Part shown: piece by piece, positions 1 through 7,703 of the stretch
Layout: the number at the start of each line of letters is the position of its first letter
Numbering within the stretch: position 1 is the first letter of the stretch
NCBI GenBank assembly: GCA_031552655.1
Contig: JAVBML010000044.1
Span: forward strand, 1 to 14,976
Length of the DNA stretch: 14,976 nucleotides
Reading direction: 5' to 3'
From: CAZTPH01 sp031552655
GTDB lineage: Bacteria > Pseudomonadota > Gammaproteobacteria > UBA9339
Notes under the pieces: generated by a model
What the model saw: the letters and a program-made list of their open reading frames with translations, nothing else
Databases searched by the model: none
What the model was told of the DNA's origin: nothing
Program-made: the position numbers and the translations under genes

Positions 1-1
1 A

Positions 2-460
2 TTAGCAAAGGGAGAGGGAGTCTATCCGGCAATAATTCCAACCCCGAAGCATGGTAGGGATCCGATAATCAGGGTAGGATCTCTGGCTAAGTATGAAAAG
101 GGAATGAAGCCGAAAGCGTATGTTAATAGTAACTATGGTAGTGAACACGTGGATATCATGGCCCCGGGCCAAAGTATCCCAGTTTTGATGCCCAATGGCG
201 AGGGTAGTGTGGTGAATGGAACGTCGGAGGCGACGGCGTTGGTATCAGGAGCAGCGGCGCTGGTGGCCTCGTGCAATCCATCGGCGACGGGAGAGGAGAT
301 TAGGAATTATATTTTGGAGCAAGCAGATCGCTATTCCCACTTAGAAGATAAAGTAAAAGATGGTCGGGTACTAAATATCTATAAAATTGTCGAAAAATAT
401 TGTCAGGATTATAATACTCAGAATTGCGATGAAAATGGTATTTGCAAAAATGAATTATAG
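2..460 (+). CDS. Subtilisin-like serine protease (peptidase S8), C-terminal fragment
   Basis: The reading frame is open from base 2, so the 5' part lies outside the window; the ATG at 104 is internal, not the start. The visible 152 residues are the last third of a subtilase. The segment RDPIIRVGSL resembles the beta-strand before the conserved SN-YG and APG elements, seen here as NSNYG and IMAPGQSI. The active-site serine lies in NGTSEATALVSGAAALV (Ser codon 224-226). The family consensus is GTSMA-P-VAG, so Met and Pro are replaced by Glu and Ala, but G-T-S-x-A and the following Gly are kept. The catalytic Asp and His would be upstream. A tail of about 50 residues follows, with three cysteines (YCQDYN, NCDENGICKN), suggesting an exported or surface protein; this is inference. 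Base use shifts from roughly 50-65% GC up to about 300 to about 32-35% GC afterwards. Substrate unknown. Confidence 0.88.
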   Translation, partial: LAKGEGVYPAIIPTPKHGRDPIIRVGSLAKYEKGMKPKAYVNSNYGSEHVDIMAPGQSIPVLMPNGEGSVVNGTSEATALVSGAAALVASCNPSATGEEIRNYILEQADRYSHLEDKVKDGRVLNIYKIVEKYCQDYNTQNCDENGICKNEL

Positions 461-636
461 TAATTCATAAAACATATTACTCCCAGTGATTTACTAATAT
501 CTAATGTAGCTGCTGTAACTAGGTGGCATTACCTTAAGCTAAAAAATAATTTTTTAATCTTAGATATGGTATCTCTATTTAGAAAATAAAGCGCCGTACG
601 CAAAAGACCCGCTACTAAAACTTTCTATTCCACACA
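461..636. other. Spacer between convergent genes
   Basis: This 176-bp AT-rich stretch separates the 3' ends of the subtilase gene and the reverse-strand flavoprotein pair. It has no open frame of note. The only structure I see is the AT-rich inverted repeat at 535-562, listed separately. Confidence 0.5.
535..562. terminator. AT-only inverted repeat, possible bidirectional terminator
   Basis: TAAAAAA (540-546) pairs with TTTTTTA (550-556) around a TAA loop, and TAAG (535-538) pairs with CTTA (559-562). Each strand ends the inner arm in a T6 run, and the site lies between two converging genes, so it could stop transcripts from both sides. The stem has almost no G-C pairs, which makes it weak as a classical intrinsic terminator. 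Confidence 0.35.
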
Positions 637-1944
637 TTATTTCACAATACCAAATAAATCTTTTTGCTCCACTGATGAAGATGATGATTCAAACGTCACC
701 ACGAGATCTTCAGCTACGCCAGCCAATAAAAGCTCCCGGGACACATCAAGTCTTATAATTTCAGCAGATAAAAAATTGTTTATTCGTTTACTAGCAACGA
801 TTTTTTTTCCCAGGTAAAGATTGATGCGGCCATGGTGACCTACTTTTTTTACTCTCACTGCCAAAGTGACATCACTCCTAACATTGTTGACATTAATTCT
901 TTGGGGTACCACATAATTTATCCCTTCGCCCAACCGCACTTGGTGAGTATGATCTGGTACCAACTCTTTTTTGATATAGCTCACCGCTCCCGAAGCAGCC
1001 AGGGCACCTTCGGCACTCACCCAATGCACTTCATCGTGGATCTGCAGCGCATTGCCACAGATAAAAATGCCCTCCCGGGAAGTTTGGCATAGCTCTCCCA
1101 CCGTGGCACCTTGAGTTATTTCATCTATTTCCACATTGGCTCTACGAGCAATATCATTTTCAGGTACCAAGCCAACAGAGAGAAGCACCGTATCACAGGA
1201 TATGAATTGCTCCGTATCTTTGATTGGATGTAATTGCTCATCTACCCGCATCGTTGTCACTCCGGTAACGCGATCTCCTCCGTGAATCTTTACAATGGTC
1301 GTATTTAGTTCCAGGGGGATTTTAAAAGCTTTCAAGCAACTATCAAGATTCTTTGGCAAGCCACTGGCGTGGGATAAAATCTCAAAAACTCCCAAAATCT
1401 TGGCGCCCGCTAGAGACATTCTCCGCGCTGCCACTAACCCCACATCGCCGGAACCCAAAATCACAGTCCTATTTCCCGGCAATAGCCCCTCTAAATTAAT
1501 TAATCGCTGGGCGGCACCAGCGGAAAAAACACCGGCAGGTCGGGAACCATGAATTCCAACGGCACTACGAACTCTCTCGCGGCAACCCGGAGCTAGCACC
1601 ACGGCCTTTGCAGCCACCTCTTGATACCCTCGAGAATGGCTAATTAGATGCACCACCAGATCCCGATCTACCTGTAAAACTGTGCTCTCTTGCCAAATTT
1701 GAACTTCCGTCTTGCTAAGCTCCCCCGCCACTATTTTACTATATTCAGGACCCGTAAGTTGCCTCTGCAATTGTTGCAAAGTAAATCCGCGGTGAAAACA
1801 TTGATTTAAAATTCCTCCAAGCTTAGCCTCCCTTTCCACCAACAAAATATCCTTCAACCCTTGGCGCTGCGCTGCCAATGCCGCTGCCATACCCGCGGGA
1901 CCACCACCAACTACCACAAGATCAAATTTATTCATCTGCACCAT
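637..1944 (-). CDS. NAD(P)/FAD-dependent oxidoreductase, partner of the GlpA-like flavoprotein
   Basis: This is a two-dinucleotide-fold flavoprotein. The FAD fold starts at once (VVVGGGPAGMAA, GGGPAG at about residues 13-18). A second nucleotide fold has VILGSGDVGLVAARR around 162-176, probably binding NAD. Signature stretches APGCRER and GSRPAGVFSAGAAQ are typical of the pyridine nucleotide-disulfide-type proteins that sit beside GlpA-like dehydrogenases in Firmicutes and Thermotogae. The last 110 residues (from about YVVPQRINV) form the beta-rich tail of that family, so the gene is full length at 435 residues. Its start overlaps the end of the upstream gene: ATG at 1944 gives a 17-bp overlap, while ATG at 1935 (MNKFDLVVV, 8-bp overlap) is equally credible. 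Either implies translational coupling. It likely passes electrons between the partner flavoprotein and NAD(P); the substrate is unknown. Confidence 0.88.
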   Translation of the reverse strand: MVQMNKFDLVVVGGGPAGMAAALAAQRQGLKDILLVEREAKLGGILNQCFHRGFTLQQLQRQLTGPEYSKIVAGELSKTEVQIWQESTVLQVDRDLVVHLISHSRGYQEVAAKAVVLAPGCRERVRSAVGIHGSRPAGVFSAGAAQRLINLEGLLPGNRTVILGSGDVGLVAARRMSLAGAKILGVFEILSHASGLPKNLDSCLKAFKIPLELNTTIVKIHGGDRVTGVTTMRVDEQLHPIKDTEQFISCDTVLLSVGLVPENDIARRANVEIDEITQGATVGELCQTSREGIFICGNALQIHDEVHWVSAEGALAASGAVSYIKKELVPDHTHQVRLGEGINYVVPQRINVNNVRSDVTLAVRVKKVGHHGRINLYLGKKIVASKRINNFLSAEIIRLDVSRELLLAGVAEDLVVTFESSSSSVEQKDLFGIVK

Positions 1945-3376
1945 CCATTTTAACGGACTTGGTCACGAAAAAAGATTCTCCGCCCTTCTTTGTAATTTCC
2001 GTGCGAACAATGCCTAGCTCTTCGCCAATAATCGCCATGAGTTTTGGGCTACAAAAACCACCCTGGCATCTACCCATGGTAGCCCTAGTACGCCTCTTGA
2101 GAGCATCCAGAGAACGCACAGGAATCTCCCGATGTAGTGCGTCGCTAATTTCACCATGGGACACTAGTTCACAGTGACAAACCACGCAACCATGGTGCGG
2201 TTTTCTAGCAATAATTTCCCGTAGCTGTGCACTGGACATTTCCGCAATTTTTTCAATCGGCCGCCGGTGAGGATCGAAGGTCTCATTGATTTCCCAGGAA
2301 ACGCGGCCACTATTTCTAATTAGCTTGCTAACTTCCTGGGCAATGGCCGGAGACGCCGTTAAACCCGGAGACTCAATGGCAGCCACATTAATAAATCCTC
2401 GGCAAGAACTTTCCTCAATAATGAAATCACCGCGCGTGGAGGCAGCGCGATTACCCGCAAAGGTGGTAATAACTTTACGCAAATCAAAGTTAGGCAACAC
2501 TTTCCTGGCCGCAGCAACGATGTCTTCAATATTTTCCTTCGCGGTATCCAAATATTCCTTGTCTGGAACCACCGTAGCATCGGGACCAATCAACAAGTTA
2601 CCATGGTAGGTGGTGGTTACTAAAATACCCTTACTCAAAGCACTGGGGGTTTGAAAAACAACGCTCCCTACCAAATCACCCTCCTCCCTATCAAATAGCA
2701 AATACTGACCGGCCCGAGGAGTAATAGTAAAATCGCCAACCCCCACCATGGTTGCCATGGCATCGGCGTACAAACCAGCTGCATTGACCACTATTTTTGC
2801 ATCAATGTGCTGTGTATCTGAGATTAGGGTAAAATAATCGCCATGATTTTCCACTGCGGTAACCGTGGTATTTAACCTTAGTTCCACTCCATTGTGTACA
2901 GCGTTTTCCGCCAGTGCGATGGTAAACTCATAGGGTGAAACTACTCCGGCACTGGGACAATACAGTGCAAATTTAATTTGTTGCTGTAAAAATGGTTCCC
3001 TTGCCAGCACAAATTCTCCATCCACAATTTTTAATTCCGGCACACCATTGCTCTGTCCCTGTAAATAAAGTTTGTCGATGACCGCTCGATCCTGTTCATC
3101 AAAACCAACCACAAAGGAACCCGTTCTTCGAAAGCCAAAATGTAATTCCCGTTCCAATTGATCAAAGAGTTCATTGCCACGAACACATAATTTGGCCTTG
3201 AGAGTTCCCGGTTTATCTGCGTAGCCACCGTGGACAATGCCGCTGTTGGCTTTGGTAGTGGCGGCACCCACATCCTCATTCTTTTCAATGAGACAAATTT
3301 TTAGGCGCTGCCTTGCCAGCTCCCGAGCTATGGCACAACCCACCACACCGGCACCGACGATGCAGATATCATACAT
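1928..3376 (-). CDS. FAD-dependent oxidoreductase, GlpA/L2HGDH-like, with C-terminal BFD-type [2Fe-2S] domain
   Basis: This 482-residue protein belongs to the DAO/glycerol-3-phosphate dehydrogenase-like superfamily. An N-terminal FAD fold (ICIVGAGVVGCAIA, GAGVVG at 8-13, Glu31 ending strand 2) is followed by NSGIVHGGYADKPGTLKA, typical of this group. A C-terminal BFD-like domain carries Cys400, Cys402, Cys437 and Cys442 (C-x-C, 34 residues, C-x4-C), the pattern that binds a [2Fe-2S] cluster. It probably oxidises glycerol-3-phosphate or a 2-hydroxy acid and hands electrons to the overlapping downstream flavoprotein. A good ribosome site, AGGAG, lies 8 nt before the ATG and fixes the start. No glpK, glpF or DUF1667 gene is next to it, although these often accompany such pairs. 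A true respiratory GlpA role is therefore only one option. Family assignment is firm; substrate is not. Confidence 0.88.
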   Translation of the reverse strand: MYDICIVGAGVVGCAIARELARQRLKICLIEKNEDVGAATTKANSGIVHGGYADKPGTLKAKLCVRGNELFDQLERELHFGFRRTGSFVVGFDEQDRAVIDKLYLQGQSNGVPELKIVDGEFVLAREPFLQQQIKFALYCPSAGVVSPYEFTIALAENAVHNGVELRLNTTVTAVENHGDYFTLISDTQHIDAKIVVNAAGLYADAMATMVGVGDFTITPRAGQYLLFDREEGDLVGSVVFQTPSALSKGILVTTTYHGNLLIGPDATVVPDKEYLDTAKENIEDIVAAARKVLPNFDLRKVITTFAGNRAASTRGDFIIEESSCRGFINVAAIESPGLTASPAIAQEVSKLIRNSGRVSWEINETFDPHRRPIEKIAEMSSAQLREIIARKPHHGCVVCHCELVSHGEISDALHREIPVRSLDALKRRTRATMGRCQGGFCSPKLMAIIGEELGIVRTEITKKGGESFFVTKSVKMDGADE

Positions 3377-3464
3377 TAATATTTCTCCTTTTTAGCAGCG
3401 ATGATACATGAAAAATCAAGCCAAGGGATAGTTTTCAGATATTTTTTTCTCTCCATAAATCTAT

Positions 3465-3490
3465 TTGCTCTGGTCATACAGTGTGATAAT
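3465..3490 (+). promoter_or_regulatory. Candidate extended -10 promoter for ftsA
   Basis: TGTGATAAT (3482-3490) is an extended -10 element: TG one base before GATAAT. TTGCTC at 3465-3470 resembles a -35 box, but the 14-bp spacing is short, as can be tolerated with an extended -10. A start near 3497 would leave a leader of about 30 nt before ftsA. The 149-bp gap also has to hold the oppositely directed promoter of the flavoprotein pair, for which I see no convincing boxes. Confidence 0.4.
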
Positions 3491-3525
3491 CTGACTGACT
3501 AAAGTAGAAATCTCATCAAATTCAG

Positions 3526-4761
3526 ATGCGCAAAAGAAGTGAACATAACCTATTCGTAGGGTTAGACATTGGTACCAACAAAGTAGCCGCCCTGGTAGGA
3601 TCCCTTGGTGCGGACAAACGCATTGATGTCATTGGCATTGGTTCCTCTCCTTCCCGGGGTCTAAAAAAAGGCATTGTGGTCAATATCGATGCCACGGTAC
3701 AGTCCATCAAACATGCCATAGAAGAAGCGGAAATGATGGCCGGTTGCGAAATTCATTCCGTATACACAGGCATAGCGGGTAGTCACATTAGAAGCCTTAA
3801 CTCCCATGGCATCGTTGCCATCCGCGACAAAGAGGTGGCACAAACGGACATTGACCGAGTCATCGATGCCGCAAAGGCCGTAGCCATTCCTGCGGATCAA
3901 AAAATTCTCCACGTCCTACCCCAGGAATTTATCATCGACCACCAAGATGGCATTAGGGAACCCATTGGTATGTCCGGAGTACGTTTGGAAGCCAAGGTAC
4001 ATATCGTAACTGGCAGCGTCAGTGCGGTGCAAAACATTGTCAAATGTATTGAACGCTGTGGTTTGCACGTCAGTGATATCATCCTACAGCAATTGGCATC
4101 CAGCTCAGCGGTACTTACCGACGATGAAAAAGAATTGGGGGTTTGTCTCATAGACATCGGTGGTGGTACCACGGATGTGGCAATTTTTACAGAGGGAGCC
4201 ATTCGCTACTCCGCTGCCATCGCCATTGCCGGCGACCAGGTAACCAATGACATTGCCGTTGCTCTGCGTACTCCCACAAAATATGCCGAAGAAATAAAAA
4301 TTAAATACGCCCGAGCCATGGATCAAATGGAAAGTGATATCAACATTGAAGTACCTAATAGCTCCAATGCAAGGCAACCACGGGAAATACCACAAAAATT
4401 TCTAATAAACGTGGCCGGTGCTCGCTACGAAGAATTATTCAGTTTAGTTAAAGCGGAACTTAAGCGCAGCAAATGCATTGATGTTATCGGCTCGGGCATT
4501 GTCCTAACTGGTGGCGCGGCAAAAATAGAGGGAATTGTCGAACTCGCTGAACAAATACTTGAACTACCCGTTAGAATAGGTATGCCAGAAAATATTGGGG
4601 GAATGGTTGAAGTTATCAGTAATCCGATTTACTCTACGGGAGTTGGTTTACTGCTAGCGGGTTATCAGCGCTACCACTATGGCCAAAGTGAACAGTCTAT
4701 GTTCAGCGAACCCAAAAGTCTTTTAGCAAAAATGAAGAGCTGGTTTCAATCAAATTTTTGA
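3526..4761 (+). CDS. ftsA: Cell division protein FtsA
   Basis: FtsA is the actin-like protein that tethers FtsZ filaments to the inner membrane and recruits later divisome proteins. The 411 residues match E. coli FtsA (420) end to end as I recall it. Phosphate-1 loop: VGLDIGTNKVAALVG (about 11-25). 1C subdomain: about 85-160, with HVLPQEFIID. Phosphate-2 motif: CLIDIGGGTTDVAIFTEG (about 207-224). Adenosine motif: GIVLTGGAAKIEG near 325-340. The tail LLAKMKSWFQSNF is the amphipathic membrane-targeting helix. The ribosome site is weak. ftsZ follows after 40 bp. Unusually, ftsQ, ddl and mur genes are not upstream; a divergent flavoprotein operon is, so the dcw cluster is broken here and ftsA probably has its own promoter. 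Confidence 0.97.
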   Translation: MRKRSEHNLFVGLDIGTNKVAALVGSLGADKRIDVIGIGSSPSRGLKKGIVVNIDATVQSIKHAIEEAEMMAGCEIHSVYTGIAGSHIRSLNSHGIVAIRDKEVAQTDIDRVIDAAKAVAIPADQKILHVLPQEFIIDHQDGIREPIGMSGVRLEAKVHIVTGSVSAVQNIVKCIERCGLHVSDIILQQLASSSAVLTDDEKELGVCLIDIGGGTTDVAIFTEGAIRYSAAIAIAGDQVTNDIAVALRTPTKYAEEIKIKYARAMDQMESDINIEVPNSSNARQPREIPQKFLINVAGARYEELFSLVKAELKRSKCIDVIGSGIVLTGGAAKIEGIVELAEQILELPVRIGMPENIGGMVEVISNPIYSTGVGLLLAGYQRYHYGQSEQSMFSEPKSLLAKMKSWFQSNF

Positions 4762-4801
4762 TTAACTAGAGATACAAGTAAAATATTTTACGAGGAAAAA
4801 C

Positions 4802-6016
4802 ATGTTTGAGCTGCCAGAAAATAAAAATCTTAGCGCTTCCATCAAGGTAATTGGTGTCGGTGGTGGTGGTGGTAATGCCATTGAGCACATGATCAATGAC
4901 GGCGTCGAAGGCGTAGAGTTTATCTGTGCCAACACAGACCTCCAAGCTCTGCGCAGTTCCAGAGCTAAAACCCTCATTCAACTCGGTGAAGAATTAACCA
5001 AAGGCCTCGGTGCCGGTGCCGATCCTGAGATTGGGCGCAAAGCTGCCGAAGAAAACAGGGAAATCATCAAAGAGATTCTATCGGGTACGGACATGGTATT
5101 TCTTACCGCTGGCATGGGCGGAGGCACGGGGACCGGCGCAGCTCCCGTGTTCGCAGAAATTGCTAAGGAATTGGGAATATTAACCGTCGCTGTGGTAACC
5201 AAACCCTTTATTTTCGAAGGCAAAAAACGCATGGAAGTTGCCAACAAAGGCATCGAAAAACTAACGGCCCAGGTAGACTCCCTCATCACCATCCCCAATA
5301 ATAAGTTATTGCCGGTTCTGGGAAAGAGCATTAGTCTCCTGCACGCTTTCAAAGCCGCAAATGATGTATTGCTGGGAGCGGTACAGGGCATTGCAGAATT
5401 AATTACTAAGCCGGGGCTTATAAATGTGGACTTTGCAGACGTACGCACTGTGATGTCTGAAATGGGCATGGCAATGATGGGAACGGCCAATGCTCGGGGA
5501 GATGAACGCGCACGCAATGCTGCGGAAGCTGCCATCTCCAGTCCATTGCTAGAAGATATTGATCTCAACGGCGCCGGTGGAGTACTAGTTAATATTACCG
5601 CGGGCCCAGATATCTCCATCGGTGAATTCGAAGATGTCGGTGATGTTATCAAATCCTTTACCTCCGAAGAAGCCACCGTGGTAGTAGGCACCGTCATTGA
5701 TCCCACCATGAGCGATGACCTAAGAGTAACCGTGGTTGTTACGGGATTGGGCAAAAATAGCAAAATTAAAGAATTGGAAAAGGCTAGGCAACACATTGCC
5801 ATATCAAAAGCGACCATGAATTCTCAAAAAATTAAGGTAATCGACGACATTGAAGATAGTATTTATATTAAACCTTCAAAAGCCGATCACTCTACTAATC
5901 TGGATAGCAATTCAACCACCACGGAAAATGATGCATCATCAGTCATGGACTCAGAAGTTGATTACCTGGATATTCCCGCTTTCCTAAGAAAAGGGGATAA
6001 AGCTAAAGGAAAGTAG
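4802..6016 (+). CDS. ftsZ: Cell division protein FtsZ
   Basis: FtsZ is the tubulin-like GTPase that forms the Z ring at midcell. The GTP-binding half carries the glycine-rich VIGVGGGGGNAIEHM (16-30) and the tubulin signature GGGTGTG (106-112). The T7 synergy loop NVDFAD (208-213) supplies the catalytic aspartates to the neighbouring subunit. A short variable linker of roughly 60 residues leads to DYLDIPAFLRKGDKAKGK (387-404), the conserved tail that binds FtsA and ZipA, nearly identical to E. coli in its first part. The 404-residue length is normal for the family (E. coli 383). A clear ribosome site, GAGG, lies six bases before ATG. The gene is cotranscribed with ftsA by position. The spacer to lpxC is 210 bp with its own hairpin and promoter signal, so the operon probably breaks there. 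Confidence 0.98.
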   Translation: MFELPENKNLSASIKVIGVGGGGGNAIEHMINDGVEGVEFICANTDLQALRSSRAKTLIQLGEELTKGLGAGADPEIGRKAAEENREIIKEILSGTDMVFLTAGMGGGTGTGAAPVFAEIAKELGILTVAVVTKPFIFEGKKRMEVANKGIEKLTAQVDSLITIPNNKLLPVLGKSISLLHAFKAANDVLLGAVQGIAELITKPGLINVDFADVRTVMSEMGMAMMGTANARGDERARNAAEAAISSPLLEDIDLNGAGGVLVNITAGPDISIGEFEDVGDVIKSFTSEEATVVVGTVIDPTMSDDLRVTVVVTGLGKNSKIKELEKARQHIAISKATMNSQKIKVIDDIEDSIYIKPSKADHSTNLDSNSTTTENDASSVMDSEVDYLDIPAFLRKGDKAKGK

Positions 6017-6062
6017 CTAGTTACCTAAGATATCTAAAAATTACTACCATGTGTGCTAACTA

Positions 6063-6087
6063 GCCAGCAATGTAAAATATTGCTGGC
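6063..6087 (+). terminator. Stem-loop after ftsZ
   Basis: GCCAGCAAT (6063-6071) and ATTGCTGGC (6079-6087) form a perfect 9-bp stem with a 7-nt loop, starting 47 bp after the ftsZ stop. There is no T-run directly after it (the next bases are CTCGTGG), so it is not a classical intrinsic terminator. It may mark or protect the 3' end of the ftsAZ message or act as a pause. Confidence 0.4.
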
Positions 6088-6174
6088 CTCGTGGATATTT
6101 ATAAATTTAGTTAAAATTTATGGAAAAGTAATCCGTAAATTACCACAAAATTGTATAGTAATTTCAAATCACCA

Positions 6175-6183
6175 TGCTATAAT
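6175..6183 (+). promoter_or_regulatory. Candidate extended -10 promoter for lpxC
   Basis: TGCTATAAT is a consensus TATAAT with the extended TG, 43 bp before the lpxC ATG. TTGTAT at 6151-6156 is the nearest -35-like box, but its 21-bp spacing is too long, so the extended -10 would have to do most of the work. The position fits separate control of lpxC from ftsAZ. Confidence 0.5.
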
Positions 6184-6226
6184 CGAAAAATTTCTTAGAA
6201 CAGCGGTAATTAAAGAATAAATAAAC

Positions 6227-7150
6227 ATGGTAAAACAGCGCACCTTAAAAAATTTAATTAAGGCTACGGGCATTGGAGTACATAGTGGCGCCAAAGTGTA
6301 TCTTACTCTGAGACCAGCTCCCATTGACACAGGCATTGTATTTCGTCGCACTGACCTTGATCCAACCTTTGAGATTGCCGCCATCGCAACAAACATTGGA
6401 GAAACTAATTTATCATCGTGTCTCGTAAAAGATGGTGTCCGCGTCGCTACCATTGAACATCTCATGGCCGCCTTCGCAGGTCTTGGCATCGACAATGCCT
6501 ACGTTGACATCAGTGCCTCCGAAGTTCCCATCATGGATGGCAGCGCTAGTCCCTTTGTATTTCTTATTAATTCCGCCGGCATTGAAGAACAATCCGCTGC
6601 CAAGAAGTTTTTTAAAATCACAAGGGAAATTAAAGTGGTAGACGGCGATCGCTGGGTAAAAATAAAACCTCACCGTGGTTTTAAAGTTTCTTTCACCCTA
6701 AAATATGATCATCCCGTATTTCGTAATTTACCCCAGAGAGCAACCATTGACTTAGCAAAATCCTCCTTCACCAAGGAACTTAGCAGAGCTAGAACTTTCG
6801 GCATGCTTACCGACTATGAGCGCCTCCGTGCCCATAATTTAGCTCTGGGTAGTAGCCTAGATAATGTCGTAGTTGTTGATGAATTTCGCGTGCTCAATGA
6901 AGATGGCCTGCGCTATGAGGATGAATTCGTTAAACATAAAATGCTCGATGCCGTTGGAGACCTTTATCTCCTAGGACATGGCATCGTGGGAGCATTTAGT
7001 GGCTATAAATCTGGACACCATCTGAATAATTTGCTACTAAGAAAGCTACTGAGCACCCGGGATGCCTGGGAGATGATTACCTTTGAGCATTACCACGAAA
7101 CTCCCCTCAATTTTATCTCTGCTCACCACGTACCTCTAAATGTAAAATAA
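6227..7150 (+). CDS. lpxC: UDP-3-O-acyl-N-acetylglucosamine deacetylase LpxC
   Basis: LpxC removes the acetyl group from UDP-3-O-acyl-GlcNAc, the committed step of lipid A synthesis, in the cytosol. The opening MVKQRTLKNLIKATGIGVHSG is the family start. The zinc ligands are visible: His78 in TIEHLMAA, His237 and Asp241 in VKHKMLDAVGDLYLLGH. Catalytic Glu77 precedes His78, and His264 in SGHHLNN corresponds to E. coli His265. IMDGSA (102-107) and SRARTFG (186-192) are also typical. The 307-residue length matches E. coli (305). The C-terminal tail differs in sequence from the E. coli tail used for FtsH degradation, so whether that control exists here cannot be seen. The gene ends 5 bp from the convergent dciA stop. 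Confidence 0.98.
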   Translation: MVKQRTLKNLIKATGIGVHSGAKVYLTLRPAPIDTGIVFRRTDLDPTFEIAAIATNIGETNLSSCLVKDGVRVATIEHLMAAFAGLGIDNAYVDISASEVPIMDGSASPFVFLINSAGIEEQSAAKKFFKITREIKVVDGDRWVKIKPHRGFKVSFTLKYDHPVFRNLPQRATIDLAKSSFTKELSRARTFGMLTDYERLRAHNLALGSSLDNVVVVDEFRVLNEDGLRYEDEFVKHKMLDAVGDLYLLGHGIVGAFSGYKSGHHLNNLLLRKLLSTRDAWEMITFEHYHETPLNFISAHHVPLNVK

Positions 7151-7155
7151 TAATT

Positions 7156-7566
7156 CTAGGAAGTTTTTTGACTATCCTTCAGTTGTTCCATGGTTTTTCT
7201 CCAAAAGAACTCATTTTCCTTGGATAAAGCTGGGCGCTGCCTGGGTTGATTTAGTTTAGATATCTTCGATGTTCTTTGGTTAACAACGGAGTAGTAAATT
7301 TTTTTTATGTCTTTGAATTCCGGCTGTGTACGCAGTGTTTTAATAATATCCGGCACAGCATAGCGCACCTTAGTTGCCCAGGCAGCGTTAGCAACCACCA
7401 GAGTTAACTCGCCACGGTGATAGTTAGCAACTTTGCAATATTTAGCCAAGGAACTATCTATCACCGAAGTAAATAGTGTGGCCAAACTATGGTTTACCTG
7501 ACACTTTGCAAGTAGTTTACCCAGAGAAGATTTATTGTTTTCTAGAATGGCACCAATGGTTTTCAT
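7156..7566 (-). CDS. dciA: DciA-like replicative helicase loader (DUF721)
   Basis: This 136-residue protein has the DUF721 pattern: an N-terminal helix (GAILENNKSSLGKLLAKC), the segment SLAKYCKVANYHRGELTLVV, then the characteristic AAWATKVRYAVPDIIKTL (about 61-78). DUF721 proteins are now known as DciA, the common bacterial partner that helps load DnaB at the origin; enterics lack it and use DnaC. The C-terminal 40 residues are basic and look flexible. Placement between lpxC and secA, read in reverse, is a recurrent gammaproteobacterial arrangement and supports the call. The gene diverges from secA across a 137-bp gap and converges on lpxC with only 5 bp between stops. The name rests on family pattern, not on a search. 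Confidence 0.85.
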   Translation of the reverse strand: MKTIGAILENNKSSLGKLLAKCQVNHSLATLFTSVIDSSLAKYCKVANYHRGELTLVVANAAWATKVRYAVPDIIKTLRTQPEFKDIKKIYYSVVNQRTSKISKLNQPRQRPALSKENEFFWRKTMEQLKDSQKTS

Positions 7567-7616
7567 TTATATTGCTTTATGACATATTTGTAATTACTTT
7601 GGGACGCATTTATACT

Positions 7617-7648
7617 ACTATACGATGGAATATATAAAATTGTATAGT
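7617..7648. promoter_or_regulatory. Inverted repeat in the divergent dciA/secA promoter region
   Basis: ACTATAC (7617-7623) and GTATAGT (7642-7648) are perfect inverted copies 18 bp apart. On each strand the arm reads TATAGT, a good -10 hexamer directed outward, so the repeat may simply be two divergent -10 boxes for dciA and secA. A dimeric repressor site is the alternative. No clear -35 boxes are seen at 17 bp. Confidence 0.35.
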
Positions 7649-7703
7649 GGTAATGGGATACATTATTCATTATTTAGTAACTGGTTAATTAAAGGGTTTA
7701 TTC

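Noticed and set aside
104..106. ATG at 104 as the start of a small 118-residue protein
   Set aside because: The frame is open back to base 2 and the upstream residues fit the subtilase fold, so this is an internal methionine.
832..1552. Forward-strand frames inside the reverse flavoprotein gene
   Set aside because: They are shadows of the conserved reverse-strand gene, with no family resemblance.
4978..5817. Long 279-codon open frame antisense to ftsZ
   Set aside because: It is the mirror of a strongly conserved coding sequence, is rich in Ser, Pro and Met as shadow frames are, and has no ribosome site.
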